Assembly (NCBI GenBank): GCA_016872675.1
Contig: VGZG01000002.1
Coordinates: 1-64,000, forward strand
DNA length: 64,000 nucleotides
From: Planctomycetota bacterium
GTDB taxonomy: Bacteria > Planctomycetota > UBA1135 > UBA2386
Reading direction: 5' to 3'
Made by a program: the position numbers and the translations under genes. Position 1 is the stretch's first letter, and each line of letters opens with the position of its first letter. A model generated the notes under the pieces. It worked only from the letters and a program-made list of their open reading frames with translations, searched no databases and was not told the origin of the DNA. Shown piece by piece: positions 1 to 7,963 of this stretch.

Positions 1-1
1 C

Positions 2-637
2 GCGCCGAGCGCCACCGCGGCGCGCTTCGTGCGCGAGTGTCTGCCGTGCGCGCAGCCGATCGAGGTCGTGCCGCACGGGCTGCTGTGCGCGGTCGCCGCG
101 GCCGATCGCGCCGCGCCGCCGCAGCCGGGCGAACGCCTGCGTGTCGGCACGTTCGGTGGCCTCGTCGCCGAGAAGGGCGTGGTCGAACTGCTCGACGCCG
201 CGGCCGGCCTGCCGATCGAACTGCACCTCAGCGGCCGCGTTTATCACCGCGAACTCGCCGACCGCATCGCTGCGGCGCAGCGGGCCGGTGGCGACGTGCG
301 CCTGCACGGTCCGTATACGTCGGCCGACCCGCACCCCGCCCGCAACCTGCACCTCGCGGTGTTCCCGTCGAAGTGCCAGGAGACCTACGGCCTCGTCGTC
401 GACGAGGCGCTGGCGCACGGCGTGCCGGTCGTCTGCTCCGACGCCGGCGCGCTGGCCGAGCGGCGCGGGCTCGGCGGCGTCGTCGTGACGCCGCTCGCCG
501 GCCTGTCCGCGGCGCTGCGCGAACTGGTAGGCTCGCCGACGCGACTCGCGGCGTTGCGCGCGGCGATTCCGACCAGCCTGCCGACGATCGCCGCGTCCGC
601 CGAACGCCACCTCGCCATCTACCGGAGCATGCGATGA
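2..637 (+). CDS. Glycosyltransferase, GT4-like (5' end outside the window)
   Basis: The reading frame is already open at base 2, so the N-terminal half lies off the window. The visible 200 or so residues look like the C-terminal nucleotide-sugar-binding domain of a GT-B fold enzyme: a 'GLVAEKGVVELLDA' stretch, then 'ETYGLVVDEALAHGVPVV', which holds the EX7E signature of GT4 retaining transferases. It probably adds a sugar to a lipid-linked or extracellular glycan in the cytoplasm. Its stop overlaps the next start as ATGA at 634-637, so it is co-translated with the PIG-L deacetylase. The family call is good; the substrate is unknown. Confidence 0.8.
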   Translation, partial: APSATAARFVRECLPCAQPIEVVPHGLLCAVAAADRAAPPQPGERLRVGTFGGLVAEKGVVELLDAAAGLPIELHLSGRVYHRELADRIAAAQRAGGDVRLHGPYTSADPHPARNLHLAVFPSKCQETYGLVVDEALAHGVPVVCSDAGALAERRGLGGVVVTPLAGLSAALRELVGSPTRLAALRAAIPTSLPTIAASAERHLAIYRSMR

Positions 638-1368
638 AGCACCTGTTCTCGCCGCTGTTGCCGCGCGACCCGCTGCAGGGTCCAGTGCTCGTGCTCGCCG
701 CGCACCCCGATGACGAAGTCATCGGCGCTGGCGCGATGCTGGCGTGGCACGCGCTGCGCGGCCACGAGGTCGTCGTCGTGCACGCCACCGACGGCGCCAA
801 GGGCGATCCGGGCGCGCGCGAGCACGACATCCGCGCCGTTCGCCGCCGCGAAGGCGTCGAGGCGTTGGCGCGGCTCGGCGTCGGCGCGCCGCAGCACTGG
901 GATCTGCCCGACGGCGACTTGCCCGAGCACATGGTCGAGCTCACTGCCCGCATCGCCGCGGTGATGCAGGCGACGCAGCCGCGCACGCTGTACTCGTTCC
1001 ACGCCGGCGAGGCGCACCGCGACCACCGCGCGATCGCGGCGGCGACCGCAGCCGCGGCGCATGCGCTGCCGGCCGACTGCCGCTGCCTGCTCTACGGCGT
1101 CACGTTCACGCCGTCCGGCGGCACGCTGTTCGACGTGACCGACACCTACCAGCGCTGCTACCAGGCGCTGCAGGCCTACGGCAGCCAGAACGCCTACATC
1201 GATCTGCCCGGCATGAGCGAGCATCGCTGCCGCGCCGCAGTGGCCAACGTCGACGTGCCCGGCGTGCTCTACGGCGAGCAGTTCCTCGACCTGCGGCCGC
1301 AGGAACTCGCCGCTGTGCACCAACTGCAGGACGCGTTCTTCCGGCGCGTGCAGCGGGAGGATGCATGA
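634..1368 (+). CDS. PIG-L / LmbE family deacetylase
   Basis: This 244-residue protein has the PIG-L zinc-hydrolase signature AHPDDE at residues 23-28 and a later 'HAGEAHRDHRA' segment that supplies the usual distal His/Asp ligands. The family removes N-acetyl groups from GlcNAc-type sugars, as in GPI-anchor, mycothiol and bacillithiol pathways or polysaccharide editing. It sits between glycosyltransferases and overlaps both neighbours by ATGA (634-637 and 1365-1368), so a role in making a deacetylated cell-surface glycan is the natural inference. The ATG at 634 is preferred because it gives the family's usual N-terminus and the coupled overlap. The exact substrate cannot be read from the sequence. 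Confidence 0.88.
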   Translation: MKHLFSPLLPRDPLQGPVLVLAAHPDDEVIGAGAMLAWHALRGHEVVVVHATDGAKGDPGAREHDIRAVRRREGVEALARLGVGAPQHWDLPDGDLPEHMVELTARIAAVMQATQPRTLYSFHAGEAHRDHRAIAAATAAAAHALPADCRCLLYGVTFTPSGGTLFDVTDTYQRCYQALQAYGSQNAYIDLPGMSEHRCRAAVANVDVPGVLYGEQFLDLRPQELAAVHQLQDAFFRRVQREDA

Positions 1369-2294
1369 GCGCCGCCCGCCAGACCGTCAGCCTCGTCATC
1401 TCGGTCTGGAACCGCAAGGACGACCTGCGCGACAACCTCAAGGCCATCGCCGCGCAGACCGTCAAGGCCGATCAGGTCGTCGTCGTCGACAACTGCAGCA
1501 AGGACGGCACGCCAGAGATGGTGCTCGCGGAGTTTCCGTGGGTGCAGCTGATCCGCATGCCGCACAGCCGGTATGGCGCCTGTGAGACCTTCAACGTCGG
1601 CTTTGCCAGCGCCTGGGGCGAGTTCGTCGGCATTCTCGACGACGACGTCGTGCTGCCGCCGACGTTCGTCGCACAGATGTTGGCGAAGTTCGCGCAGGAG
1701 CCGGCGACAACGGCGATCCTGTCGCCGAAGGTCATCGAGCCGCAGATGCCGGATTGGTACCTGAACTCGCCGACCATCCACGCCGAGCGCTACCTGCCGA
1801 CGTTCCGCGGCTGTGGCTCGATGGCGCGCAACGCCGCGCTGCGCCAGGCGGAGTGGTACGACATTCGCTTCTTCATCTTCGGCAACGAACGCGACCTGAC
1901 CACGCGCCTGCTCAATCTCGGTTACCGCGTGAAGATGTTCCCGGCGGTCGAGGTCTTCCACAAGGCGCCGTTCGGCATGCGCCACGGTCGCCGCAGCCTC
2001 TACTACCACGTCCGCAACTTCTGGCTGTACGCGTTCAAGTATCTGCCGTGGAGCCAGGTCGTCGGCTTCCCGCTGCGCTTCCTCGCCAAGGGGCTCGGCG
2101 GCAAGAAGCAGAAGGACGGCGGCGCGGTCGCCGACGCGGTCGGCACCATCGGCCTGTTCGACAACATCAAGTCGGTCAAGCGCGGCTGGTGGGTGTGCGT
2201 CCAGGCGACGCTCGCCGCCCTGTGGGCGCTGCCGTACTGCCTGAAGCGTCGGCAGGTCTGCCGCCACCCCGACTTCGAGCCGCCGCTGCGCTGA
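1365..2294 (+). CDS. GT2 family glycosyltransferase
   Basis: A 309-residue GT-A fold enzyme. The N-terminus 'SLVISVWNRKDDLRDNL' and 'VVVVDNCSKDGT' form the nucleotide-binding half, and 'GILDDDVVLP' (about residues 86-95) carries the DDD/DxD metal-binding motif. A late 'FGNERDLTTRLL' segment resembles the ED catalytic-base motif of rhamnosyl- and related GT2 transferases. The C-terminal 100 residues are basic and partly hydrophobic ('WLYAFKYLPWSQVVGFPLRF'), suggesting membrane association. Translation is coupled to the deacetylase through ATGA at 1365-1368. Likely a surface-polysaccharide enzyme; donor and acceptor unknown. Confidence 0.87.
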   Translation: MSAARQTVSLVISVWNRKDDLRDNLKAIAAQTVKADQVVVVDNCSKDGTPEMVLAEFPWVQLIRMPHSRYGACETFNVGFASAWGEFVGILDDDVVLPPTFVAQMLAKFAQEPATTAILSPKVIEPQMPDWYLNSPTIHAERYLPTFRGCGSMARNAALRQAEWYDIRFFIFGNERDLTTRLLNLGYRVKMFPAVEVFHKAPFGMRHGRRSLYYHVRNFWLYAFKYLPWSQVVGFPLRFLAKGLGGKKQKDGGAVADAVGTIGLFDNIKSVKRGWWVCVQATLAALWALPYCLKRRQVCRHPDFEPPLR

Positions 2295-2559
2295 CCCCGC
2301 CGCCAAGCCGCCGATTTTCTTGCGGACTGGGTTGGCCGCCGGCGCACTGCTGTCCGCCTTGACCTGGTCTGGCGTGCAAGCGTCGGGCTGGTTTCGTCGC
2401 CGAAGGCCGCGAGGCTGGCGTCGGCGACCGCCAAGAGATGTGCAAGGGTGGGTGGCTGCTGGCGAGAGGCAGCCATCCGCTTCTGATCCCGGTCGGACCG
2501 CGCGTCGGCGCGGCGCCGAAGCCCCGGCGATCGCGCCGTGCTTCCGACCGCCGCGGCGA

Positions 2560-2565
2560 TAGCAT
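2560..2565 (+). promoter_or_regulatory. -10 box (TAGCAT) for a near-leaderless transcript
   Basis: TAGCAT ends 13 bases before the GTG at 2579. No -35-like hexamer is visible at the usual spacing. The same arrangement recurs before many genes in this window. The rest of the 2295-2578 gap (284 bases) shows nothing I can name. This box is the main reason for choosing the GTG at 2579 over the ATG at 2438. Confidence 0.5.
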
Positions 2566-2578
2566 CCGCGCCTTCCTC

Positions 2579-3634
2579 GTGGTCAGCGCGATCGTCGTCA
2601 ACTGGAATGGCAAGGACTACTTGCCGGCGTGCCTGGATGCGCTGTTGGCGCAGGCCCCGCCGCCGGCCGAGGTGCTCGTCGTCGACAACCACAGCGACGA
2701 CGGCTCGCGCGAACTGGTCGCTGCCCGCTACCCGCAGGTGCGCGTCATCGACACCGGCCGCAATGGCGGCCCGTGCCACGCGCGCAACGTCGGCGCCGAG
2801 GCGGCGACGAGCGAACTGCTGCTGTTCGTCGACAACGACGTCGTGCTGCGTCCAGGTTGCCTGCGCGCGCTGCTGGCGCGCCTGCGTGGCGACCCGAAGG
2901 TGGCGATGGTGCAGGCGCGCTCGCTGTGCGGCGACGATTCGTCGGTGGTGCACTACGACGGCGGCGACCTGCACTTCCTGGGCACCATCGCGCTGCGCAA
3001 TTGGTATCGGCCGCTGGCGCAGGCGACGCCGATCGACGGACCGGTCGGCGCGGCCATCGCGCTGTGCTTTCTGACCCGCGCGGCCGCCTATCGCGACGTC
3101 GGCGGCTTCGACGAGAACCTGTTCATCCTCTACGAGGACAACGAGTTCAGTTGGAAGCTGCGCCTGCGCGGCCACACCGTTCACGTCGCCGCCGACGCGC
3201 TGTGCACGCACCTCGCCGGCACCGCCGGCCTGTCGGTGCGCGGCGAGGGCCGGTACCCCGGCCGCCGCACCTACCTGCACAGCCGCAACCGCTGGTACGT
3301 GCTGATCGCCTGCATGCGTTGGCGCACGTTCTGGCTGACCATGCCGGCGCAGCTGCTGTATGGCGTCGTCTACGCGGCCTTCGGCGTGCGCCGCGGCCAC
3401 CTCGGCGACTGGCTGCGGGGCAAGTGGGAATTGCTGGTGATGCTGCCCAAGGCCGTGCGCGCGCGGAAGGTCGCCCAGCGCGGCCGTGTCGTCGCCGACC
3501 GCGACCTGCTGGTGGCCGCGCCGCTGACGCTCAACCCCGGCCTCGCCGACAAGGGCTTCAGCGCGGCGCTGCGCCGCGGCATGGACCGCTTCTTCGCGGG
3601 CTACTGGCGCGCGGTGCGAGGGCTGTGTGGCTGA
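2579..3634 (+). CDS. GT2 family glycosyltransferase
   Basis: About 351 residues starting at GTG 2579, immediately before 'VSAIVVNWNGKDYLPACL', the canonical GT2 N-terminus; the ATG at 2438 would add an arginine-rich stretch unlike the family. 'LLLFVDNDVVLRPG' is the DxD-containing metal-site segment and 'FILYEDNEFSWKLRLRG' is the ED motif of the rhamnosyltransferase-like branch. A hydrophobic C-terminal part ('TFWLTMPAQLLYGVVYAAFG') may sit on the membrane. It overlaps the next gene by eight bases (GTGGCTGA, 3627-3634), so the two GT2 genes are coupled. Likely cell-surface glycan synthesis. Confidence 0.88.
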   Translation: MVSAIVVNWNGKDYLPACLDALLAQAPPPAEVLVVDNHSDDGSRELVAARYPQVRVIDTGRNGGPCHARNVGAEAATSELLLFVDNDVVLRPGCLRALLARLRGDPKVAMVQARSLCGDDSSVVHYDGGDLHFLGTIALRNWYRPLAQATPIDGPVGAAIALCFLTRAAAYRDVGGFDENLFILYEDNEFSWKLRLRGHTVHVAADALCTHLAGTAGLSVRGEGRYPGRRTYLHSRNRWYVLIACMRWRTFWLTMPAQLLYGVVYAAFGVRRGHLGDWLRGKWELLVMLPKAVRARKVAQRGRVVADRDLLVAAPLTLNPGLADKGFSAALRRGMDRFFAGYWRAVRGLCG

Positions 3635-4568
3635 GCCCGCCGCAGCGCCCCAGATCGCCGCGTTGCTGCTCAACTGGCGGCGCGCCGACTTGACGCTGCG
3701 CTGCTTGCACGACTTGCTCGCGGTCGCCGCGCCGGCGCTGCGCGTCGTCGTGCTCGACAACGGCTCGGGCGCCGAGGAGGTCGCCGCGCTGCAGCGCGGG
3801 GTCGCGGCGGCGGCGGCGCACGGCCCGCATGCCGTCGAACTCGTCGCCTTGCCAGCCAACCTCGGCTTCACCGGGGGCATGAACGAAGGCATCCGCCGGG
3901 CGCACGCCGCCGGCCAGACCTACGCGCTGGTGCTCAACAACGACCTGCGGCTGCCGCCGGACTTCCTGGCGCCACTCGTCGCCACGCTGGCCAACGACCC
4001 CCAGGTCGCCGCTGTCGGCCCGACGGTGCTGCATCCCGATGGCACGGTGTGGGCGCAGGGCGGCGAGCGCCGGTTCGCGCCCAATGGCATCGTGCTGCGC
4101 GGCCACGGCAAGGCGCCGGCGCCGACCACTGCCGGGCCGGCGGCGGTCGACTTCCTGCCGTGCGCCTGCGCGCTGTTCCGCACCGCCGACCTCGTGGCCA
4201 TTGGCGGCTTCGACGACGCCTACTTCATGTACTGGGAGGACGTCGACCTGTGCGAACGGCTGCGGGCGCGCGGCGGTCGCATCGTCTGGTTGCCGTGGGT
4301 GCGCATCGAGCACGCCGCCGGCCAGTCGGCGGGCGGTGAGCGCTCGCCGGCGCGCAAGTTCCTGATGGCGTGCAACGCCGTGCGCAGCCTGCGCGCCCAC
4401 GGCTCGCCGTGCGCGTGGCTCGCCTGGTTCGTCTGCGACGTGCTCGGCTGGCCGCTGGCGTTGCTGCAGGGACCGCGCGGCGCATGGGCCAAGCTGTGCG
4501 GCACGCTTGCCGGGCTGCGCGGCCATCGCGCCGGCGCCACCGACGTCGCGCGCTGGCACGCCACTTAG
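3627..4568 (+). CDS. GT2 family glycosyltransferase
   Basis: A 313-residue GT2 enzyme related to its upstream neighbour: 'AALLLNWRRADLTLRCL', 'LGFTGGMNEGIRRAHAAG', 'ALVLNNDLRLPPDFL' (the NND form of DxD) and 'FMYWEDVDLCERLRARG' (ED catalytic segment) follow in the order typical of rhamnosyltransferase-like GT2 proteins. The GTG start at 3627 lies inside the end of the preceding gene. Its TAG stop (4566-4568) overlaps the stop of the convergent Rho-like gene, leaving no space for a terminator between them. Together the four glycosyltransferases and the deacetylase from base 2 onward look like part of an exopolysaccharide or O-antigen locus. Confidence 0.88.
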   Translation: MAEPAAAPQIAALLLNWRRADLTLRCLHDLLAVAAPALRVVVLDNGSGAEEVAALQRGVAAAAAHGPHAVELVALPANLGFTGGMNEGIRRAHAAGQTYALVLNNDLRLPPDFLAPLVATLANDPQVAAVGPTVLHPDGTVWAQGGERRFAPNGIVLRGHGKAPAPTTAGPAAVDFLPCACALFRTADLVAIGGFDDAYFMYWEDVDLCERLRARGGRIVWLPWVRIEHAAGQSAGGERSPARKFLMACNAVRSLRAHGSPCAWLAWFVCDVLGWPLALLQGPRGAWAKLCGTLAGLRGHRAGATDVARWHAT

Positions 4569-5728
4569 CCTGTCGGCGTCGCGCGCGGGCGCAGCGCTTC
4601 GGCAGCCGCGCGCTCGGCGGGGCTGCGCGCGTCGTCCTCCGGTCGGATGCGGCAGCCGGTCGGCTGCAGGCGCGCGCCGCCGCGGCCGTCGCCGGCGATC
4701 GCCGCGACGCTGTTGCTGCGGCCGTCGAATTCGGCGGCGATCGCCGCGCGCAGCGGTTCGCTCGCCGACGCGAGCGTGGTGGCGATCACCGTGAGCGAGC
4801 CGCCTTCGGCGCAAGCGCGCGCGGCGGCGAACAGGCGCTTGCCCGGCAGCGAGGACTGAGCGTCGAGGCCAGGCGCCAGCCAGCGGCCCGAGCTTGGGAT
4901 GCTGCGCTGCATCGCCAGCGTCAGCGTCGGCAGTGCGTCGAAGAGCAGCGCGACGTCGTGGCCGGCTTCGACCTCGCGCTGGCAGCGCGCGAGCGCGAGT
5001 TCGGCGAGCGCCACGTGACGCTCGGCGCCGGCGTCGAACGTGGTGCCGACGGTCTCGGCGACGCCGGCCAGGGCTCGCTTGGCCGCCGCGAGGTCCTCGG
5101 GCGTCTGGTCGAGCAGGCAGACGACCACGCGCGAGCCGGGGTTGGCGGTGGCGAGGGCGCGCGCGAGGTCGGCGAGCCAGCGCGCGCGTGGCGCGTCGTC
5201 GGCGGCAACCACCTGCACGCGGTGGCCGCGCCGCCACGGCGTCAGCGCCGCCAGCGTCCGCCACGGCTCGTCGGTCGGCAGCGCCAGCGGCGTGTGCGCC
5301 AGCACCGGCGTGCGCGCGGCGAACGTCAACCGTGCAGGCGCGGCGCCGTTGGCGGCGTCGACGTGCGCCAGCGCCAGGAACTTCTCGCCGCCGCGCGGCG
5401 GTCGCAGCGGTCCGCGCAGCCATTGGCCGGGCTTGAGATTGAGGGCGCGCACCTGCGCCACGCTGACGTACGGATCAGCGGCGGTTGGGGCGAAATCGTC
5501 GTTTGGCGAACGCAGGAAGCCGAAGCCTTCCGGCATCAAGTCGAGCGCGCCCTCGGTGAGCACGGTTTCGCCGCGCGCGAGCCGCGCCCGCAGCGCGGCG
5601 AAGCGCAGTTCGTCAGCGGCGAGGTTGGGCGGGATCGGCGCGCCGGCAGCGGCGAGTTCGGCCAGCGCGCCGGCGGCATCGAGCGCCGGCAGTGGCGGCG
5701 GCGGAAACGCGATCAGCGCCGCGGTCAT
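4565..5728 (-). CDS. Rho-like protein with RNA-binding domain but degenerate ATPase site
   Basis: A 387-residue protein that aligns from end to end with transcription terminator Rho (E. coli 419). The cold-shock RNA-binding domain is well kept: 'LMPEGFGFLRSPNDDF', 'DPYVSVAQVRALNLKPG' and 'RPPRGGEKFLAL' match Rho closely. The ATPase half is recognisable ('FDAGAERHVALAEL', 'KRLFAAARACAEGGSLTVIA'), yet the P-loop 'APPKAGKTMLLQ' of Rho is replaced by 'AADDAPRARWLA', losing the Walker A Lys and Thr, and the catalytic Glu in 'LIDERPEE' is Gln in 'LLDQTPED'. The Walker B Asp survives ('LLFDALPTL'). It overlaps coaE by ATGA (5725-5728). As read, it should bind RNA but not hydrolyse ATP; a true Rho may be encoded elsewhere. 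Confidence 0.82.
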   Translation of the reverse strand: MTAALIAFPPPPLPALDAAGALAELAAAGAPIPPNLAADELRFAALRARLARGETVLTEGALDLMPEGFGFLRSPNDDFAPTAADPYVSVAQVRALNLKPGQWLRGPLRPPRGGEKFLALAHVDAANGAAPARLTFAARTPVLAHTPLALPTDEPWRTLAALTPWRRGHRVQVVAADDAPRARWLADLARALATANPGSRVVVCLLDQTPEDLAAAKRALAGVAETVGTTFDAGAERHVALAELALARCQREVEAGHDVALLFDALPTLTLAMQRSIPSSGRWLAPGLDAQSSLPGKRLFAAARACAEGGSLTVIATTLASASEPLRAAIAAEFDGRSNSVAAIAGDGRGGARLQPTGCRIRPEDDARSPAERAAAEALRPRATPTG

Positions 5729-6369
5729 GGCGTCGCCTGCCGCAACTGGTCGAGGATCGCCGCGACGCCGACGCGCAGCGCCGCGAGGTCGCCGTTGTTG
5801 GCGAGCACGAAGCGGGCGCGGGCGCGCTTCTCGGTCAGCGGCGCCTGCGCCGCTTCGCGGCGTTCGAGTTCGCCCGCCGGCCAGCCGCGGGCCGCTGCCC
5901 GCGACTGGCGGGTCGCGAGGTCGACGTCGAGGAAGACGACATGGTCGCAGGCATCGACCAGGCCGTTTTCGAGCAGCAGCGGCACGTCGAGCAGCGCCGA
6001 GTCGCCGCGGGCCTTGGCCGCTTGCAGGTCGGCGAGCAGGCCGGCGCGGATGCGGGGGTGCAGGATGGCCTCCAGGGCCTGCCGGGCGGCGGGGTCGCGG
6101 AAGACGAGGTCGCCGAGCGCTTGCCGGTCGAGCTGGCCGGCGCGGACGGCCGTCGGGCCGAGCGCGCGGGCGACCTCGGCGACCACCGCCGGTTCGGCGC
6201 TGACGGCGCGGGCGACGGCGTCGGCATCGAGGTGCGCGAGGCCGTGCGCGGCGAAGGCCTGGGCCGCCGCCGACTTGCCGGCGGCGATGCCGCCGACGAC
6301 GCCGAGCACGACGGGGCGCGCCGGCCGAAACGGCGCGGGCGGCGTGGGCGTGGCTGCGGGCAGCGGCAT
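5725..6369 (-). CDS. coaE: Dephospho-CoA kinase
   Basis: A 214-residue P-loop kinase for the last step of coenzyme A synthesis: ATP-dependent phosphorylation of dephospho-CoA on the ribose 3'-hydroxyl. The N-terminus 'VVLGVVGGIAAGKSAAAQAF' holds the Walker A motif GGIAAGKS. 'HLDADAVARAV' matches the family's 'DAD' substrate motif, and 'RDPAARQALEAILHPRI' and 'DVPLLLENGL' are standard CoaE blocks. Length is normal. I chose the ATG at 6369 because upstream starts add a low-complexity extension. Its stop overlaps the start of the Rho-like gene, and the coaE-rho order is, as I recall, frequent in planctomycetes. Confidence 0.93.
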   Translation of the reverse strand: MPLPAATPTPPAPFRPARPVVLGVVGGIAAGKSAAAQAFAAHGLAHLDADAVARAVSAEPAVVAEVARALGPTAVRAGQLDRQALGDLVFRDPAARQALEAILHPRIRAGLLADLQAAKARGDSALLDVPLLLENGLVDACDHVVFLDVDLATRQSRAAARGWPAGELERREAAQAPLTEKRARARFVLANNGDLAALRVGVAAILDQLRQATP

Positions 6370-6419
6370 CCGGCCATGGTGCGAGAGCGGCGGGCGCGCA
6401 GCAAGCGCGCCTTCGTCGC

Positions 6420-6449
6420 TTGACCTATCCGCTGTGCCCTTCCTAAGAT
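6420..6449 (+). promoter_or_regulatory. Sigma70-type promoter (TTGACC - 18 - TAAGAT)
   Basis: TTGACC at 6420-6425 and TAAGAT at 6444-6449 are separated by 18 bases. This is one of the clearest -35/-10 pairs in the window and drives the gene starting at 6637. The predicted transcript start near 6456 leaves a leader of about 180 bases. Confidence 0.75.
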
Positions 6450-6455
6450 CCCGCA

Positions 6456-6636
6456 CCCTCGCGTCCCCAGCCGGCAGGCGCTCGCCCTGCCGACTGCTCC
6501 GCTCGTGCCTGCGAGCGGCGCGGGCAATCTGACCCCGACCCCTTCCCAGTCCGAACAGGACGGCGCTCGCTCTCCCTGCCAGTCCGGCGTCGCGCCGGAC
6601 GGACGCAACCCGACAGACCCCTTGGAGTTGGTTCCA
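6456..6636 (+). promoter_or_regulatory. Long 5' leader with three consecutive hairpins
   Basis: Between the predicted transcript start and the ATG at 6637 lie three short inverted repeats: 6472-6478 with 6486-6492 (7 bp), 6499-6505 with 6512-6518 (7 bp), and 6582-6589 with 6593-6600 (8 bp, 3-base loop). A purine-rich TTGGAG at 6623-6628 could be the ribosome binding site. I recognise no known riboswitch class. Short GC stems are expected by chance in this DNA, so function is uncertain. Confidence 0.35.
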
Positions 6637-7908
6637 ATGCACAACCGCCAGACCGGTGCTGCCCACGTCCCGATCATGCTCTTCATCCTCGTCCTGGTGC
6701 TGTTCCTGGGCGCGACCGCGTTCGCCTTCATGGCGAACACGGAGATCGCCGAGATGCGCACGCAGCGGAACCAAGCCAACGAAGAGGCCGAGACGCTCCG
6801 CAAGAAGGACCTGCTCGTCAGCCACTACGTGAAGGACATCGGCGACGTCGTCAACAAGCCGGGCGCGTACGCCGGCCGTGAAGGCCAGGAGGCCGTCTAC
6901 GGCGGCGCAACGATCGCCTATCCAGGCCTGATGAAGCCGAACGAGGTCCGCACGGCGATGGACAACGCCCTGACCGCCGCCGGACTTGGCGCCGCCAGTG
7001 GCCTCGAAAACGTCCTCGGCAGCATGGTCTCGCGCATCGGCCAACTGAACCAGCGCGTCAAGGACATCGAGGCCGAGCGCGACAAGGCGCTGAGCGAGAA
7101 GGCCGAGGTCGACCGCAAGTTCACCGCGGCGACGGCGGACGCGGGCGCCAAGGCGCGCGAATTCACGCAGACCCTCGACCAGGCCCGCACCGACTTCGAG
7201 GCGGCCAAGAACGACAAGGACAACCGCATCGCCCAGGGCAATGAGAGCCTGCGCGCCAAGGCCGACGAACTGTCGACCGAGAAGGAGCGCGCCACGGCGA
7301 AGGAGAAGGAGCTGGCCAACGAGATCGCCAAGCACCAGATGCAGAACTCGGCGCTGGTCGCGCGCGAGACGCTGCGCAAGTCGGCCGACGTCGCCGACGG
7401 CAAGATCCTGGTCGCCAAGGCCGGCGTCGCCACGGCGTTCATCAACCTCGGCCGCAAGGACATGCTGCAGCCCGGCACGGTCTTCCGCGTGAAGAGCCCG
7501 GCCAGCTCGGCGGTAAAGGGCTACGCCCAGGTCATCCGCGTTGAGGATGTCCGCGCCGAAGTGGCGCTGATGGACTTGGTCGACCCGATCGGCGATTACG
7601 CCCGCGAAGGCGACCTGCTCTACAACGACTTCTACACGCCGCGCGTCACGCGCACGGTCTACCTGATGGGCCGCTTCTCGGCGCCGTACAACAAGCCGGA
7701 GCTGACCAACCTGCTGCGGCGCCTTGGCAACAAGGTCGTCGACAAGATGGCGCCGGGCGTCGACACGGTGATCCTCGGCAACGATCCGGTCAACGAGGCC
7801 GGTGACGGCTTCGCCTCGGTGCAGGACTCGGCCGAGTACAAGCTCGCCAGCGAGCTGCGCGTCGAGTTCGCGTATCTCGGCTCGATCCGCGATCTGATCA
7901 AGCTGTGA
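6637..7908 (+). CDS. Membrane-anchored coiled-coil protein with possible BRCT-like C-terminus
   Basis: A 423-residue protein of unknown function. Residues about 12-33 ('VPIMLFILVLVLFLGATAFA') form one transmembrane anchor. Residues about 35-250 are rich in Glu, Lys, Arg and Ala with heptad spacing, a long predicted coiled coil. A middle domain around residues 270-335 ('PGTVFRVKSPASSAVKGYAQ' then 'REGDLLYND') resembles the small beta-domain seen at the C-terminus of FlgT-type proteins. The last 85 residues ('LTNLLRRLGNKVVDK', 'VDTVILGNDP', 'EYKLASELRVEFAYL') follow the BRCT pattern of el..Ggkv....thLi...K...A. The ATG at 6637 has a nearby GGAG. The strong promoter suggests high expression. The domain calls are inference from pattern. 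Confidence 0.6.
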   Translation: MHNRQTGAAHVPIMLFILVLVLFLGATAFAFMANTEIAEMRTQRNQANEEAETLRKKDLLVSHYVKDIGDVVNKPGAYAGREGQEAVYGGATIAYPGLMKPNEVRTAMDNALTAAGLGAASGLENVLGSMVSRIGQLNQRVKDIEAERDKALSEKAEVDRKFTAATADAGAKAREFTQTLDQARTDFEAAKNDKDNRIAQGNESLRAKADELSTEKERATAKEKELANEIAKHQMQNSALVARETLRKSADVADGKILVAKAGVATAFINLGRKDMLQPGTVFRVKSPASSAVKGYAQVIRVEDVRAEVALMDLVDPIGDYAREGDLLYNDFYTPRVTRTVYLMGRFSAPYNKPELTNLLRRLGNKVVDKMAPGVDTVILGNDPVNEAGDGFASVQDSAEYKLASELRVEFAYLGSIRDLIKL

Positions 7909-7910
7909 TG

Positions 7911-7963
7911 CCCGCGCGGGTTCCCCGCGCGGGTTTCCCGCGGCGCCTGCCGTTGGCGGGCGC
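7911..7963 (+). terminator. Tandem GC hairpins after the coiled-coil gene
   Basis: Two stem-loops follow the stop codon directly: 7911-7917 with 7927-7933 (7 bp, followed by TTTCCC) and 7943-7951 with 7955-7963 (9 bp with one G-U, 3-base loop). They are placed as terminators but lack a real T-tract. Confidence 0.4.

Noticed and set aside
2003..3892. Long minus-strand open frame of 629 codons opposite the GT2 genes
   Set aside because: Composition is the low-complexity Ala/Arg/Pro-rich pattern seen in every antisense frame of this GC-rich DNA, with no domain or start signal, while the plus strand has clear GT2 enzymes.
4370..6532. Plus-strand open frame of 720 codons across the Rho-like and coaE genes
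   Set aside because: It is antisense to two well-supported genes and translates to Arg/Ala-rich sequence without motifs.
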